Shown here: positions 31,670 to 55,000 of the stretch, in pieces
How the letters are laid out: every line of letters starts with the position of its first letter
Position numbering within the stretch: the stretch's first letter is position 1
DNA from: Penaeus vannamei
Lineage: Eukaryota; Arthropoda; Malacostraca; Decapoda; Penaeidae
Direction of reading: 5' to 3'
DNA length: 55,000 nucleotides
NCBI RefSeq assembly: GCF_042767895.1
Contig: NC_091571.1
Span: forward strand, 25,621,823 to 25,676,822
Position numbers and translations under genes: made by a program
Notes under the pieces: model-generated
What the model saw: only the letters and a program-made list of their open reading frames with translations
The model's database searches: none
Told to the model about the DNA's origin: nothing

Positions 31670-33530
31670 ATCATAGCCAATAATAAAGATTATTTACCCT
31701 TAATTGGTGTATTAAGGCTTGCCCCTTCATCAACTAGCCTATCTGAATTTGATTTTGATGGTTTTCCGACCACTGATACTAATACCCCTTCTTCGACACT
31801 TACGAACAACTCTAGCCATTCCAAAACACCCAGACAGGTTATAACTCAACCTCTAAAAAGCACCCCTTCCCATTTCCCTTCTCTTCATCTTCTGCTGCAC
31901 AGTCCTCTTCAATGTCTACCCCCTCTTCCCTTATTATTAATCTTCATCACTTTTGCCCTCCCCCCGCAGAACTACTCCACTCCACACCTCCCCATCTTCA
32001 TCTCGCCCTTGTCCTGTTGCCTCTACCTCGGCAAACCTGAGTACTCTTTGGCCCAGCCAAGTGGGATCGATTCTTTGATTCCCAGCCACAGCCCCCTATT
32101 CTGAGAATACCCTTCTCTTTCAGTAATGCCTCCAGAAACAAGTAGGCAATGTTACCTTTCGCAGTCGCTCTGATCGTCCACACCTTGTCAGAGTTACATC
32201 TGAATCCCAAGCTCGTGCACGATCTACCCTAACTGACCTTTCTGGCAAATCCATTCCTGCCGAACCTCACCCCTCTCTTAATACTTGTTCAGGAACTGTT
32301 TCTATTCCCCCAAATGCTTGTCTTATCTACAACAAGGACTGGTCAGACTGAAAATTACCTGCTTTCCTACCTTGCTGAATATGATGTAGTAGCAGTACAG
32401 TGTTAAACAATTTCTCCCAGAGGCCAGCGCATGTCCCACGTCAATATTGCCAAGATTACCTTCTATATACAAGACCTCCCCCATGAGGTTTATATTGATG
32501 AATTGTCTTGTACCCGACCATGTCGTCCCCTTCCTCGTCAATGTTAAAAATGTTGGCGTTTGGCCACCCTGCAAAACATTGTCACTCCACAGCCCGCTGC
32601 CTTCTATGCCCAACCTGGTCATGACCGTTCCAATTGTCCTGCTTACTCACGTACATGCGCCAATTGTGGAAACTCCCATAATGTATTTTATAGGAGCTGC
32701 CCTGCCTATAAGCTCGAATGCGAGGAAGCAGTCCTCGGATTTAAACTAAGCCTCACTCTACGTGAGGCCAGACAAGAAGCACGACGGCGAGGTTTCTCTC
32801 TCGGCTCATTCCAAAACAGTCCTTCGGTTTGCTCCCCCACCATCTTCACAAAATATTTCTACATCTCCGCAGGTATCTCTCCCCTATATAAACCATCCTA
32901 CGTCTACTCACCCTATCCCCCAGTCAAATTAATTTTCCATTCTAAATCCAGATACTTCACTCTCTACCACTTCCCCGATACCTACCCCTCCTCATCACTT
33001 ATCATACCAGGCAGACTCTCCTACCACATCCTCTCCCACACCTTCCTCTTCTTCGGTTCCTCAGATATCTATCTCTTTTCCTCAAAAGATAACCTTTGTT
33101 TCTCAGTCCTCTCCACCTAACTCCCCTCTAGAAACCCTTGAAGACCTCCAAAACTTCCTAAAGATGACTCAAGGGAACACTCCGCTCCCTCATCCACCCC
33201 CAATCCCTCTGTTCCTACTCCTACATTTGAATTATTTGCAGATATCCTCCTCCTCCTCCTCAAGTTCCCTCCACCCCCTTCCTCCTAGACCCTCCTAACA
33301 GATTCCACCCTCTCTACCGCTCCCACTTGAATACTCGCACGAATCCCCTCTATCACAACAGTGTCCTCCTCCAGACATTCTTCCTGATACTTCACCACCT
33401 TCCCCAGTCCTCCTTCCCATCCTCTGGATTATTCTTCCCCTACTTCTCCAACAGCCACCTCTGTTTTCCTTGAACAGTATCCATATTCCTTCCCCAGTCA
33501 CAGATATAATGCAGTTCACTCAGTTCATTT
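31670..33530 (+). pseudogene. LINE ORF1 (Gag-like, zinc-knuckle protein), broken
   Basis: The N-terminal part reads LSEFDFDGFPTTDTN (31,742-31,785), then a Ser/Thr/Pro-rich stretch. 32,295-32,560 in changing frames gives ACLIYNKDWS, an RRM-like segment, then KCWRFGHPAKHC (32,546-32,580). 32,600-32,760 carries more knuckles: QPGHDRSNCP, CANCGNSH and SCPAYKLECE, followed by the conserved LTLREARQEARRRG. From 32,820 on it is Pro/Ser-rich and ends around 33,530. In an active element this protein would bind the transcript and escort it to the target. Confidence 0.75.
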
Positions 33531-33627
33531 AGATTTGCGAAGTGTAGCTTCGCCCGGGCCTTTTCTTTAGAGTCCCGGGAAATTCACACAGTTGCTCTAC
33601 CCCTTTATATCCCCCCTAACCCATAAC

Positions 33628-33724
33628 TTTCCACATACATCATCCTCTCAACCACCCAAACCAACCAACCCCGCAAAACCCCATCTTTTTCCACATACCT
33701 CATCCTCTCAACCACCCAAACCAA
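33628..33724 (+). repeat. 37-bp direct repeat with 60-bp period
   Basis: tttccacatacatcatcctc and the following tcaaccacccaaaccaa (33,628-33,664) recur with one change at 33,688-33,724, exactly 60 bp later. This looks like a simple tandem duplication beyond the end of the LINE fragment. Confidence 0.85.
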
Positions 33725-33729
33725 AGAAA

Positions 33730-36000
33730 GAAAGTAACGCAAGAAATCCTATAATCATCAGATTCTGACCCTCGATTGTGATTTTGGTGACTGCCCGCGT
33801 GGGTAACAGTTTATGTCGGTTTAGTCGTTTCATCAAGTCCCGTTGAACAGTTATTCTAATCTGCAGATCACCTATGGTTCACTTTCCATTAAAAGAAAAT
33901 ACTCTTACTAATAAGTCTACATGTATAGTCAGAAAATGTGGTTTCCCTTTACACCAAAATAAAAAAATCGAATAAGTGTTGTGAAAAAGCGAGGCAAGAC
34001 AGTTAGTACTGTAATCCCACAAATGTAGGTTTTGCGATACAGTAACATTGTGTGTGCTGGAGTTATTGGAATTAGTAACACATAGTTTTTATTATCTGTA
34101 TGCGAAATTTATAAATATACAAAAATATTAGGCAGTAACATATGCGTAGTCAAATATAACACGAAAAGGTAAAGAGCAGCGTAATTAACAGCATTTTCGT
34201 TAAAGTTTATATTTCCCGCAGTTTTTTTAGAGCTACAGAAGAGATGGATATATGATGAAGTTCAAGAGAACTGTGTTGTATCTTACAGTTCATTTCAATA
34301 AATTTCTACTCACATGTATGCCCTATGTTGGATACGAGCAAAAAAGGGCTGTATCAAAGGATTGAATTTTTACAGCAGTCTCCATTTTCTGTGATTTCAT
34401 TATGACGAAGAAATGAGACAAGATGAATTCATTTGTTTGCCATATTGTTGTGTAGGGAAACGTTTAGAAATATTTTTTTCACAATGCCGATCTCAAAATT
34501 GTTTTTACACTGGAAAAAGTCAAAATGTGGCAAATTTCTTCTGATTTATCAGTTGTCGCTCTTTGACAGATGAGCGGTCATGTCTTCCAACATAACTTTC
34601 CATGCTTATTTTTGTTTTACCCTGTCGGACGTATAATGAAGTTGAACTGATGGCACGTGTGAGTATGTATGTATTTAAGCATGTGTGTATGCTTATTTAT
34701 TTTAGTATGCTAATTAAAAGGAAAATAATACGGGCTTATAATTTCAATAATTTGTATTCCCTCCCAAGCTCTAAATAGACCGATTCCCTCCCCTGCAGCG
34801 AAACAGCCTCCAAACCCCACGACGCGATCCCACCATTTCTTACTCCGTTGCTATAAATAGCGAAGGTAGCTCATCGAACTATGAAACGTCTTCTTGGTGC
34901 ATAAGGTGCATATACCATTCTCTATCCATATTAACGTAAGAGGCCATCCGTGTGAAGCATTTATATCCCCGTTGCAAGCATCGCTCCCAACAGACAACAG
35001 AGGTCATGCAGTACTGTATTTCGCCCATGTATACTTGATAAGTGGAACCATTTGATAGGTCATGGTTTTGTTCTTATTCGTCTTCTAAGTCACGATGAGA
35101 GTGAAATAATGCAAAATACCTTTTTTTCTTAGACAATAAAGGATATTAAATTTATATATACATTGACGCATGGTCATTGAAATGTGTACAGTAAATATCT
35201 GGTTCATTAGTCTCGTTAATCTGAAAATATCGCCATATGGCAAAACTATCCATAGGCGGAGCTAACTAAATTTTGCTCCTCATTGGCCACAAGCAAAGGT
35301 AACGGTAATTTTTCTGACAACATTATCGGGATATTTAAGCATATCGATTGTGTAAACAGTTTAATACCCATGTTATAATTTCAGTCTTATGCACAACTAA
35401 TTACCCTAACCATTCCTTCCCATTAGCCCAAAGTAATGTTTTATTCGTGCTAAAATATAAACATTATAATCTATGTTGAATAGCTGCTAATTTAGTACAA
35501 TTAAGCACCAACTTCAGACTGCTAGTACATAGTGAAAATATTTTCACTTTAATATGATCTGCTGTAGTGTCATTTCATCATCATTGTGGCAGATGTTTGT
35601 TTTACGAGTATTGGGGCGCTTTTCCATAATGTAGAGGGGAAGTTTTCGTTTGCGGTGCTGTAAAGGGGTATCCCGATCTCCATATTATTCAGGGTACTAT
35701 TCCTTACTTCTGCCTCGCATTAGCAAGTGCGTGCGCTTTGCGTTATTGCACTTTTGACATTACATGTAAATCTTTCGATGGTTAGCGTTCTTCTGAGACC
35801 GAGATTAACGTTTATTAAGGCAGGTATGGATGCCTCTTTTTTACTTTTATGATTTGCTTTCATGGAATTGTTTACTTTGATATTTTAATTTTTTTCTAGA
35901 ATAGGATCAACACTCATTTTAATTATCTATCGACACTTTAAAATTAACAAGCCAGGTTTGTCTATGCAGGGAGTCCCTTTTTAGATAAATAACAGATATG
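33730..36000. other. No gene seen; AT-rich intergenic DNA
   Basis: I see no coding frame, known element or long repeat here. A TATA-like gctataaatagc at 34,850-34,861 sits in a slightly GC-richer patch (34,780-34,880), but no transcript can be inferred from it. Confidence 0.5.
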
Positions 36001-36009
36001 GCAGTATTC

Positions 36010-37557
36010 TTTATTCACAATTTCACAAAGTGAATCTCAAGTGCTGGTTAATTAATAAAATCAGTTCCGCATATGTGCTAGTAATATTACAAATTTTGTG
36101 CTGCTGACTAACTACAAATGAAAAAATAAAAATAAAACTGCCTAATTCCTTAAATGGACATGTACAGTTCAAATGAATCCTATAGTAATACTGATTAACT
36201 GAAACAAGTTTTCCAGGTATACACTTCTCACACAAATGCAATAACAGGGTGTCGTGTAGACCCAAAAGCTAGTCCGATTTTGTTTTCTACATTTTTCTTC
36301 ACACATACTACAATACTTAAGTTTTTGATTCCTGAACAACATTAAATGCACAATATGCAAACATACAAAAAACTAGGCCATTAAAAAAGGATCTTCAGTA
36401 ATAAAATAAGGGTACATTAAATTTTGAAAAGAAGAGCACAGTTTTCTGCTACATCCTTGCTCTCTGCTTATAGGGTTCTCCACTTATACCAAGGCCAAAA
36501 TGCCTTTAACACTGACAGCAATTATATTCCACATTACTGCACCAAACCTGTTGAAAACATAATAATAAAAGGTAATAGATAATTAGACAAATATTGTGAC
36601 TTGGTGCTTTATTGACCGTGTATCACAGCATCATGACCTGCAAATACAGAAATGAATTTAAGTTTACATTACCTCCAAGTTTTCCCCCTTCCCAATGTGA
36701 TAAACAATGAAAGGGTCCTGATGTGGTGTTTACAAGTTTTATTAATAAATACACCAAGAGGTTCCATACATCATAAACAAAGATTTCCGCCGGCGCCTTT
36801 TCTGGATATAATATCCGTGCCATATACCTAATACTATTTTTCTTTGACAAATAAAAGAGATGCAGGATACAGTGACAATATTGCTGAAAAAACTCATTTT
36901 AACCTCTGACTTACTATAGGTGTAATTAAAATGATATCCGTGTTCAATTCCCATGCTTAAGGCAAACACAAGACGAAGGAATATGTAAAAGGCTGGTATC
37001 ATCATGGATGACATGAAAACAGAGAGATATATATAGCATCGAAAGAAGAGCAAAGAATGAGGAAGAAGAAGAAGTGGAAGAGGAAGACAGAAAAGAGGGA
37101 AGAGGAAGGTTGGCTGAGGGGTGGACAGGCTGCCGCCGCTTCCTAGGAGCGGTTCTGATGCCTAAACCCTCTAGTTTATCTAAATTCACAATTATGTATG
37201 AAAGTTTTCCACAAATTAAAAATAAAAGGGCTCAGGCCCCTTTGACTCTTATAACTAAAACTAGCTACTTCTGGAAACCATGGAAAACACCTGAATATTC
37301 ACAATATACAGGCAATATAATATGTCCACCTGGAACCACAAGCTCTAGTGGTAGGCTGATATGAGGATCCCAGGAGACACTGTTCAGATAGGGCTCGGAC
37401 ACTGTACAAGACTCAGATCAGATGCGTCCAAGCTCTCAAGTAGATCACGATGCCAGCTCTCAATGGGGGTAGGCAGCGTGCACAAATGGCGTCAAAACAC
37501 AGCGCAGGTCGGAGCAACAATAACTGAGGCCTTATTGTTGCTAGTCTCTCACCTAGT
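36010..37557 (-). other. Probable eIF4A 3' UTR with two poly-A signal candidates
   Basis: Downstream of the eIF4A stop on the minus strand, AATAAA occurs at 36,613-36,608 (in caataaagc) and at 36,015-36,010 (in gaataaagaat). The first would give a 3' UTR of about 0.95 kb, the second about 1.55 kb. 37,040-37,110 is a pyrimidine-rich tract on the transcribed strand. Where the transcript really ends cannot be decided from the sequence. Confidence 0.5.
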
Positions 37558-51535
<13,978 letters not shown>

Positions 51536-51790
51536 CTTGCTTGTTACAGAGACTCCCTTCAAAGGACCGTAAATATGTAGACCACATGAGAGTATTGCTA
51601 CGCCCGATTTATCCCTTCTAGATCGCTTTTTTTGCCCTCATTTGGTACGAAAATGAATGTATATCGTTTATTATAGCAGTAGATAAATTAAATAAGAGGA
51701 AATGTGTGAGAAAATATGGATTTATTGGAGGGACTAGTTTGTATAATGCAATCCCATCATGGCGGAACATGACGTCATCGCGGACACCGC
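51536..51790 (-). promoter_or_regulatory. Likely eIF4A 5' UTR and core promoter
   Basis: Upstream of the ATG on the minus strand are a TATA-like tataataaa (51,675-51,667), and a perfect CRE palindrome TGACGTCA (51,770-51,777) about 235 bp from the start codon. Beside the CRE, atcatggcgg (51,757-51,766) resembles a YY1-type site on the plus strand. A transcription start somewhere in 51,560-51,650 is likely but not shown. No 3' splice site directly precedes the ATG, so a 5' UTR intron seems less likely. Confidence 0.5.
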
Positions 51791-52922
51791 TGCAGCGGGA
51801 TTTTTAAAAGTAGTATGATGTTGCACTATGATTTCGACATGCTTCGTAATCTATTGTCTTGGATATAGTTATTTTATATTTTTTATGGTCTTTGAGTGAA
51901 TTTTGTTTCATATCCGGTGATGTTACGGTTTATATGAACATACTTTCTTTGTGAAAGGAAACGCCGTGTTATGCAATGCCGGTAGCAAATAGTACAAACC
52001 ATCCACCATACAAAGACTTAAAGTATAAAGTTTATCCGTTAGTCTTGCTTTGCATAGATGGAATAATTACATAGTGGCAAGTTATTTAACAAAATACCCG
52101 TAAGCCAGAAACCGAACGCTTAAATCACACATTTTTTCTACATTCATAAAGAGACATGCTAATAATCTAAGAAAAAAAAGAAAAAAGATAAAATGCTCAT
52201 GGATATAGTACCCGAATCATGAGATCTGTTCCCTCGTTCAGTTTCTGATTGTTTTTACACTCGCTAAATCCATCTACCAGAACAGATGCTAAGGAGCCGG
52301 GAGATGCGAGCCGATCCTGTTCATTACCACAGATCTCAATCATTTTCCTTTTTTTCTCCATCTTCTCATGCGTTTGGATATAGACTTATATTCAGAAACG
52401 AAGTACAGGTGTATCTAAATGTTAAATCTAAAACAGCAGCAGTAAGGCGAGAACATAACGACTGTAACACATTCACGCACAAGTAGGTCAAGTTGACTAG
52501 ATCACTGTCGGTCAGTGTGAGTGCCTGCTAATTTCAAAGATTCATGCTCTTTACTAATAATAGTGTATGAAAAGGGTTATTTTTTATGTGGACAATAAAT
52601 GAGAAAGTCTCACGCCACACGAGCATTACTGTTGTTTATTATTCATCAGTATCTCTCGCTTCTTTCCTTGGTATTTTTATTGATCTTACTGATAATATCT
52701 TTTCTGATTTATTTCTTCCTTGTTGATCAAGTAATTCGGTGGCTTCCTTTATTTGACTCATTTTCAACAAAAGAAAAAGAACTTTCCATTGTGGTGTGTT
52801 CTATTCTCTTTCATGCCGTTGCTCCGGACCTTCTGGACAGAGTTGACCTAATTCAAGTGCCTGTCGCCTCAGCTGCTTTTGGGAGGGACACCATCGTATG
52901 AAGGTTAAAAGCCATACACACA
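51791..52922. other. No gene seen
   Basis: AT-rich DNA upstream of eIF4A. A 100-codon plus-strand frame at 52,599-52,901 is hydrophobic in its first half and not recognisable. I do not call it a gene. Confidence 0.45.
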
Positions 52923-53061
<139 letters not shown>

Positions 53062-53254
53062 ACCCTTAGACAATGAGAGAAAGGGCAGAGACTCGGCCAG
53101 CCGGGCAAACAAACAAACGAATGCATAAGGGCAGTGCAGAAACACAGACAGACAGACGAACAGCGAGAGGACCCGAAGTGAATGTACACGTACGCCACCC
53201 ACACGTCCAGGCGACCACACCGGCCGGGAGGTGTACCGCTAAACTCATCTTGAA

Positions 53255-53340
53255 TGACGTCACTCACCGGCATCCATGACGTCACGACTAGGCGTCATCA
53301 GAGTCCTCGCGACACGTGGGTGTTGCTCCTACGCGGGCGG
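53255..53340. promoter_or_regulatory. CRE pair and CACGTG box in a GC-rich patch
   Basis: Two perfect TGACGTCA palindromes (53,255-53,262 and 53,277-53,284) lie 22 bp apart. A half-match gcgtcatc follows at 53,292 and CACGTG at 53,313-53,318, then acgcgggcggcggcgaga. The 53.1-53.35 kb stretch is rich in CpG compared with its surroundings. It looks like a promoter, perhaps for a neighbouring gene outside the window; the direction cannot be told. Confidence 0.45.
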
Positions 53341-54599
53341 CGGCGAGAGATCTGGTTCTGCGAACGCTATTGTACTGTACGTTCGATAATTCCATTTGTG
53401 TCCTTTATTTTAAGGGAAATTGTGAATTTATAAAAGGTTATTATTTTAAAGTAATTTCATGTCATTTTCTTCGTTTATCGTGAGGGAAACCTTTGTCTTC
53501 TCTGTTAGAAACAAGTTTATGAATGCCGGTAGCAGTTTATTGGAAATAATAATAAGAGCTTATTGGTTTAGAGACTAGACCACGTGATGTAACAAACATA
53601 GAAAACTGTATCAAGTATTTACATAGACTGAAATATCGATCCTGTGATGGTTACTTCCGTTTTTCTTTGTCTGTCCCCATAGATTCATTGTAGTGATCAA
53701 ATTGTGAGCTTGTAAAGTATTTTGATACAAAATCTTTGCATCTGATCCATATTTCAATAATAAAAACATACAAGTGGAACAGTAACCCCCAAATTAGGGA
53801 TTATTTTCTCCTACTGCCTGAACAATGACCTTTGTTCCAGCCGATGTTAACCGCACGAATCTCACTCGTATTTCAATCTTCATTGTCCTTTCTTCATCTT
53901 TCTTTACTCTCTTTTCCTCTTACACCTTCCCTGTTAGTATAAGTCATTGCATTTCTTAAAAAACTCCTTGCATTTTCTGTACCGACTTCTTGGAACATTT
54001 CAGAAGTTCTTTGTGGCCCTGGTTGGCGGGGCTGAGTCACATGGAAATCCTCGAGGCTTGAAGCGGTGCCAAAGGAATCACGGAAGGCTGCTTTCCTTAT
54101 ACTTAAACCTACGCAAAGACACATATCTATCTGTCTACAGTGCGCACCCCTCTCTCTCTGTCTGTATGTATGTGAGGATCAGGCTTGGCTATGAATACTA
54201 CTGGGAGCTGGCGTTCAAACAAGCGAGCAAGAAAAAGAACACAGGGTGTGTATTTTACCTAAATCACATACATTGATACACTATACATTACAGTGTCCTA
54301 TGCTTCAGACATATAGAAATGCAGAGATAACAAGTTAACCTGAACAGGCCGTATGGATGATTAGGAATAGTCAGGTATTTGAGATTTTGAAGGGGTTCAG
54401 GCAATTTGCACCAGTATCATAAATAAATATATTTGGCGAATATGCACAGATATGTAGGCTATTACTAATGCTGAGACTATAATATCTCCTACTATGTTGC
54501 GGATGACTGACGTATGTTAGGCATCAATTCTCTTGAAACACAAATATTCCACCAAACAATTGATTTATCTCTTTTCCGGGATTATAATTATATATTGCA

Positions 54600-54600
<1 letters not shown>
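53341..54600. other. No gene seen
   Basis: AT-rich DNA with no coding frame I can support. The frame at 53,947-54,276 has no recognisable domain. Confidence 0.45.
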
Positions 54601-54984
<384 letters not shown>

Positions 54985-55000
54985 CTTCCTCTCCCCTGTC

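Larger units (their letters stand above)
31321..33560 (+). mobile_element. 5' part of a second LINE: 5' UTR and ORF1
   Basis: The segment has a 5' UTR with a strong hairpin (31,378-31,419), a pyrimidine-rich stretch, and a frameshifted ORF1 with zinc knuckles. ORF2 is absent; after 33,560 nothing resembling an endonuclease was seen. The end of ORF1 also occurs twice at 23.4-24.4 kb. The pattern, a Gag-like ORF1 with knuckles followed by a long Pro/Ser/Thr region, fits the Jockey-like group. Confidence 0.7.

Noticed and set aside
34850..34861. TATAAATAG-like box
   Set aside because: No coding frame, other promoter motif or transcript evidence follows on either side.
52599..52901. 100-codon plus-strand frame with hydrophobic N-terminal half
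   Set aside because: AT-rich DNA gives such frames by chance; no domain, no splice context and no second copy were seen.

Overview
This looks like nuclear DNA from an arthropod, most probably a decapod crustacean such as a penaeid shrimp. That is inference: one intron-rich gene of animal type lies among a very high load of transposons and long AC, AT, AG and CT microsatellites. There is no operon structure, no bacterial gene and no sign of an organelle. No taxonomic search could be run.

The one clearly functional gene is eIF4A, the DEAD-box helicase of the eIF4F cap-binding complex, on the minus strand from 51,535 to 37,558. I traced ten coding exons with GT-AG introns and consistent phase. 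They give 1,302 nt including the stop, or 433 residues, with every DEAD-box motif present. Exons 2 and 3 are 15-nt microexons, and each can be skipped without changing the frame. A plausible promoter, with a perfect CRE palindrome, lies upstream of 51,536, and the 3' UTR runs towards 36,000.

From 1 to 34,000 the window is a graveyard of nested mobile elements. 1-2.5 kb: a decayed Merlin (IS1595-type) transposase. 2.5-7.1 kb: a family of about 1-kb repeats including a large inverted pair (4.5-5.7 kb against 6.0-7.0 kb), with a hAT-like MITE that keeps a perfect 8-bp target duplication. 7.3-8.2 kb: an internally deleted relative of the Merlin element. 8.3-11.6 kb: a dead LINE on the minus strand, with a PHD-like zinc finger, endonuclease and reverse transcriptase. 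12.0-23.0 kb: a tandem array of one Ty3/gypsy family on the minus strand, LTR fragment - deleted copy - LTR - near-full copy - LTR. 23.1-24.4 kb: repeat and LINE fragments. 24.4-29.6 kb: a second, unrelated Ty3/gypsy element on the plus strand with integrase before reverse transcriptase, the Gmr1-clade order, split by a palindromic hAT-like insertion full of AC and AT repeats. 31.3-33.5 kb: the 5' UTR and ORF1 of a second LINE. 33.7-36.0 kb holds nothing I can name.

Downstream of eIF4A on the plus-strand side (51.6-55.0 kb) there are promoter-like CRE sites, an AG microsatellite, a possible retroelement 3' tail and a terminal CT microsatellite. All transposon coding regions carry frameshifts, stops or lost catalytic residues, so none seems able to move by itself. 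The strongest points for follow-up are the eIF4A microexon pair, the inverted-repeat family, the tandem LTR array, the Gmr1-type element and the nested palindromic insertion.
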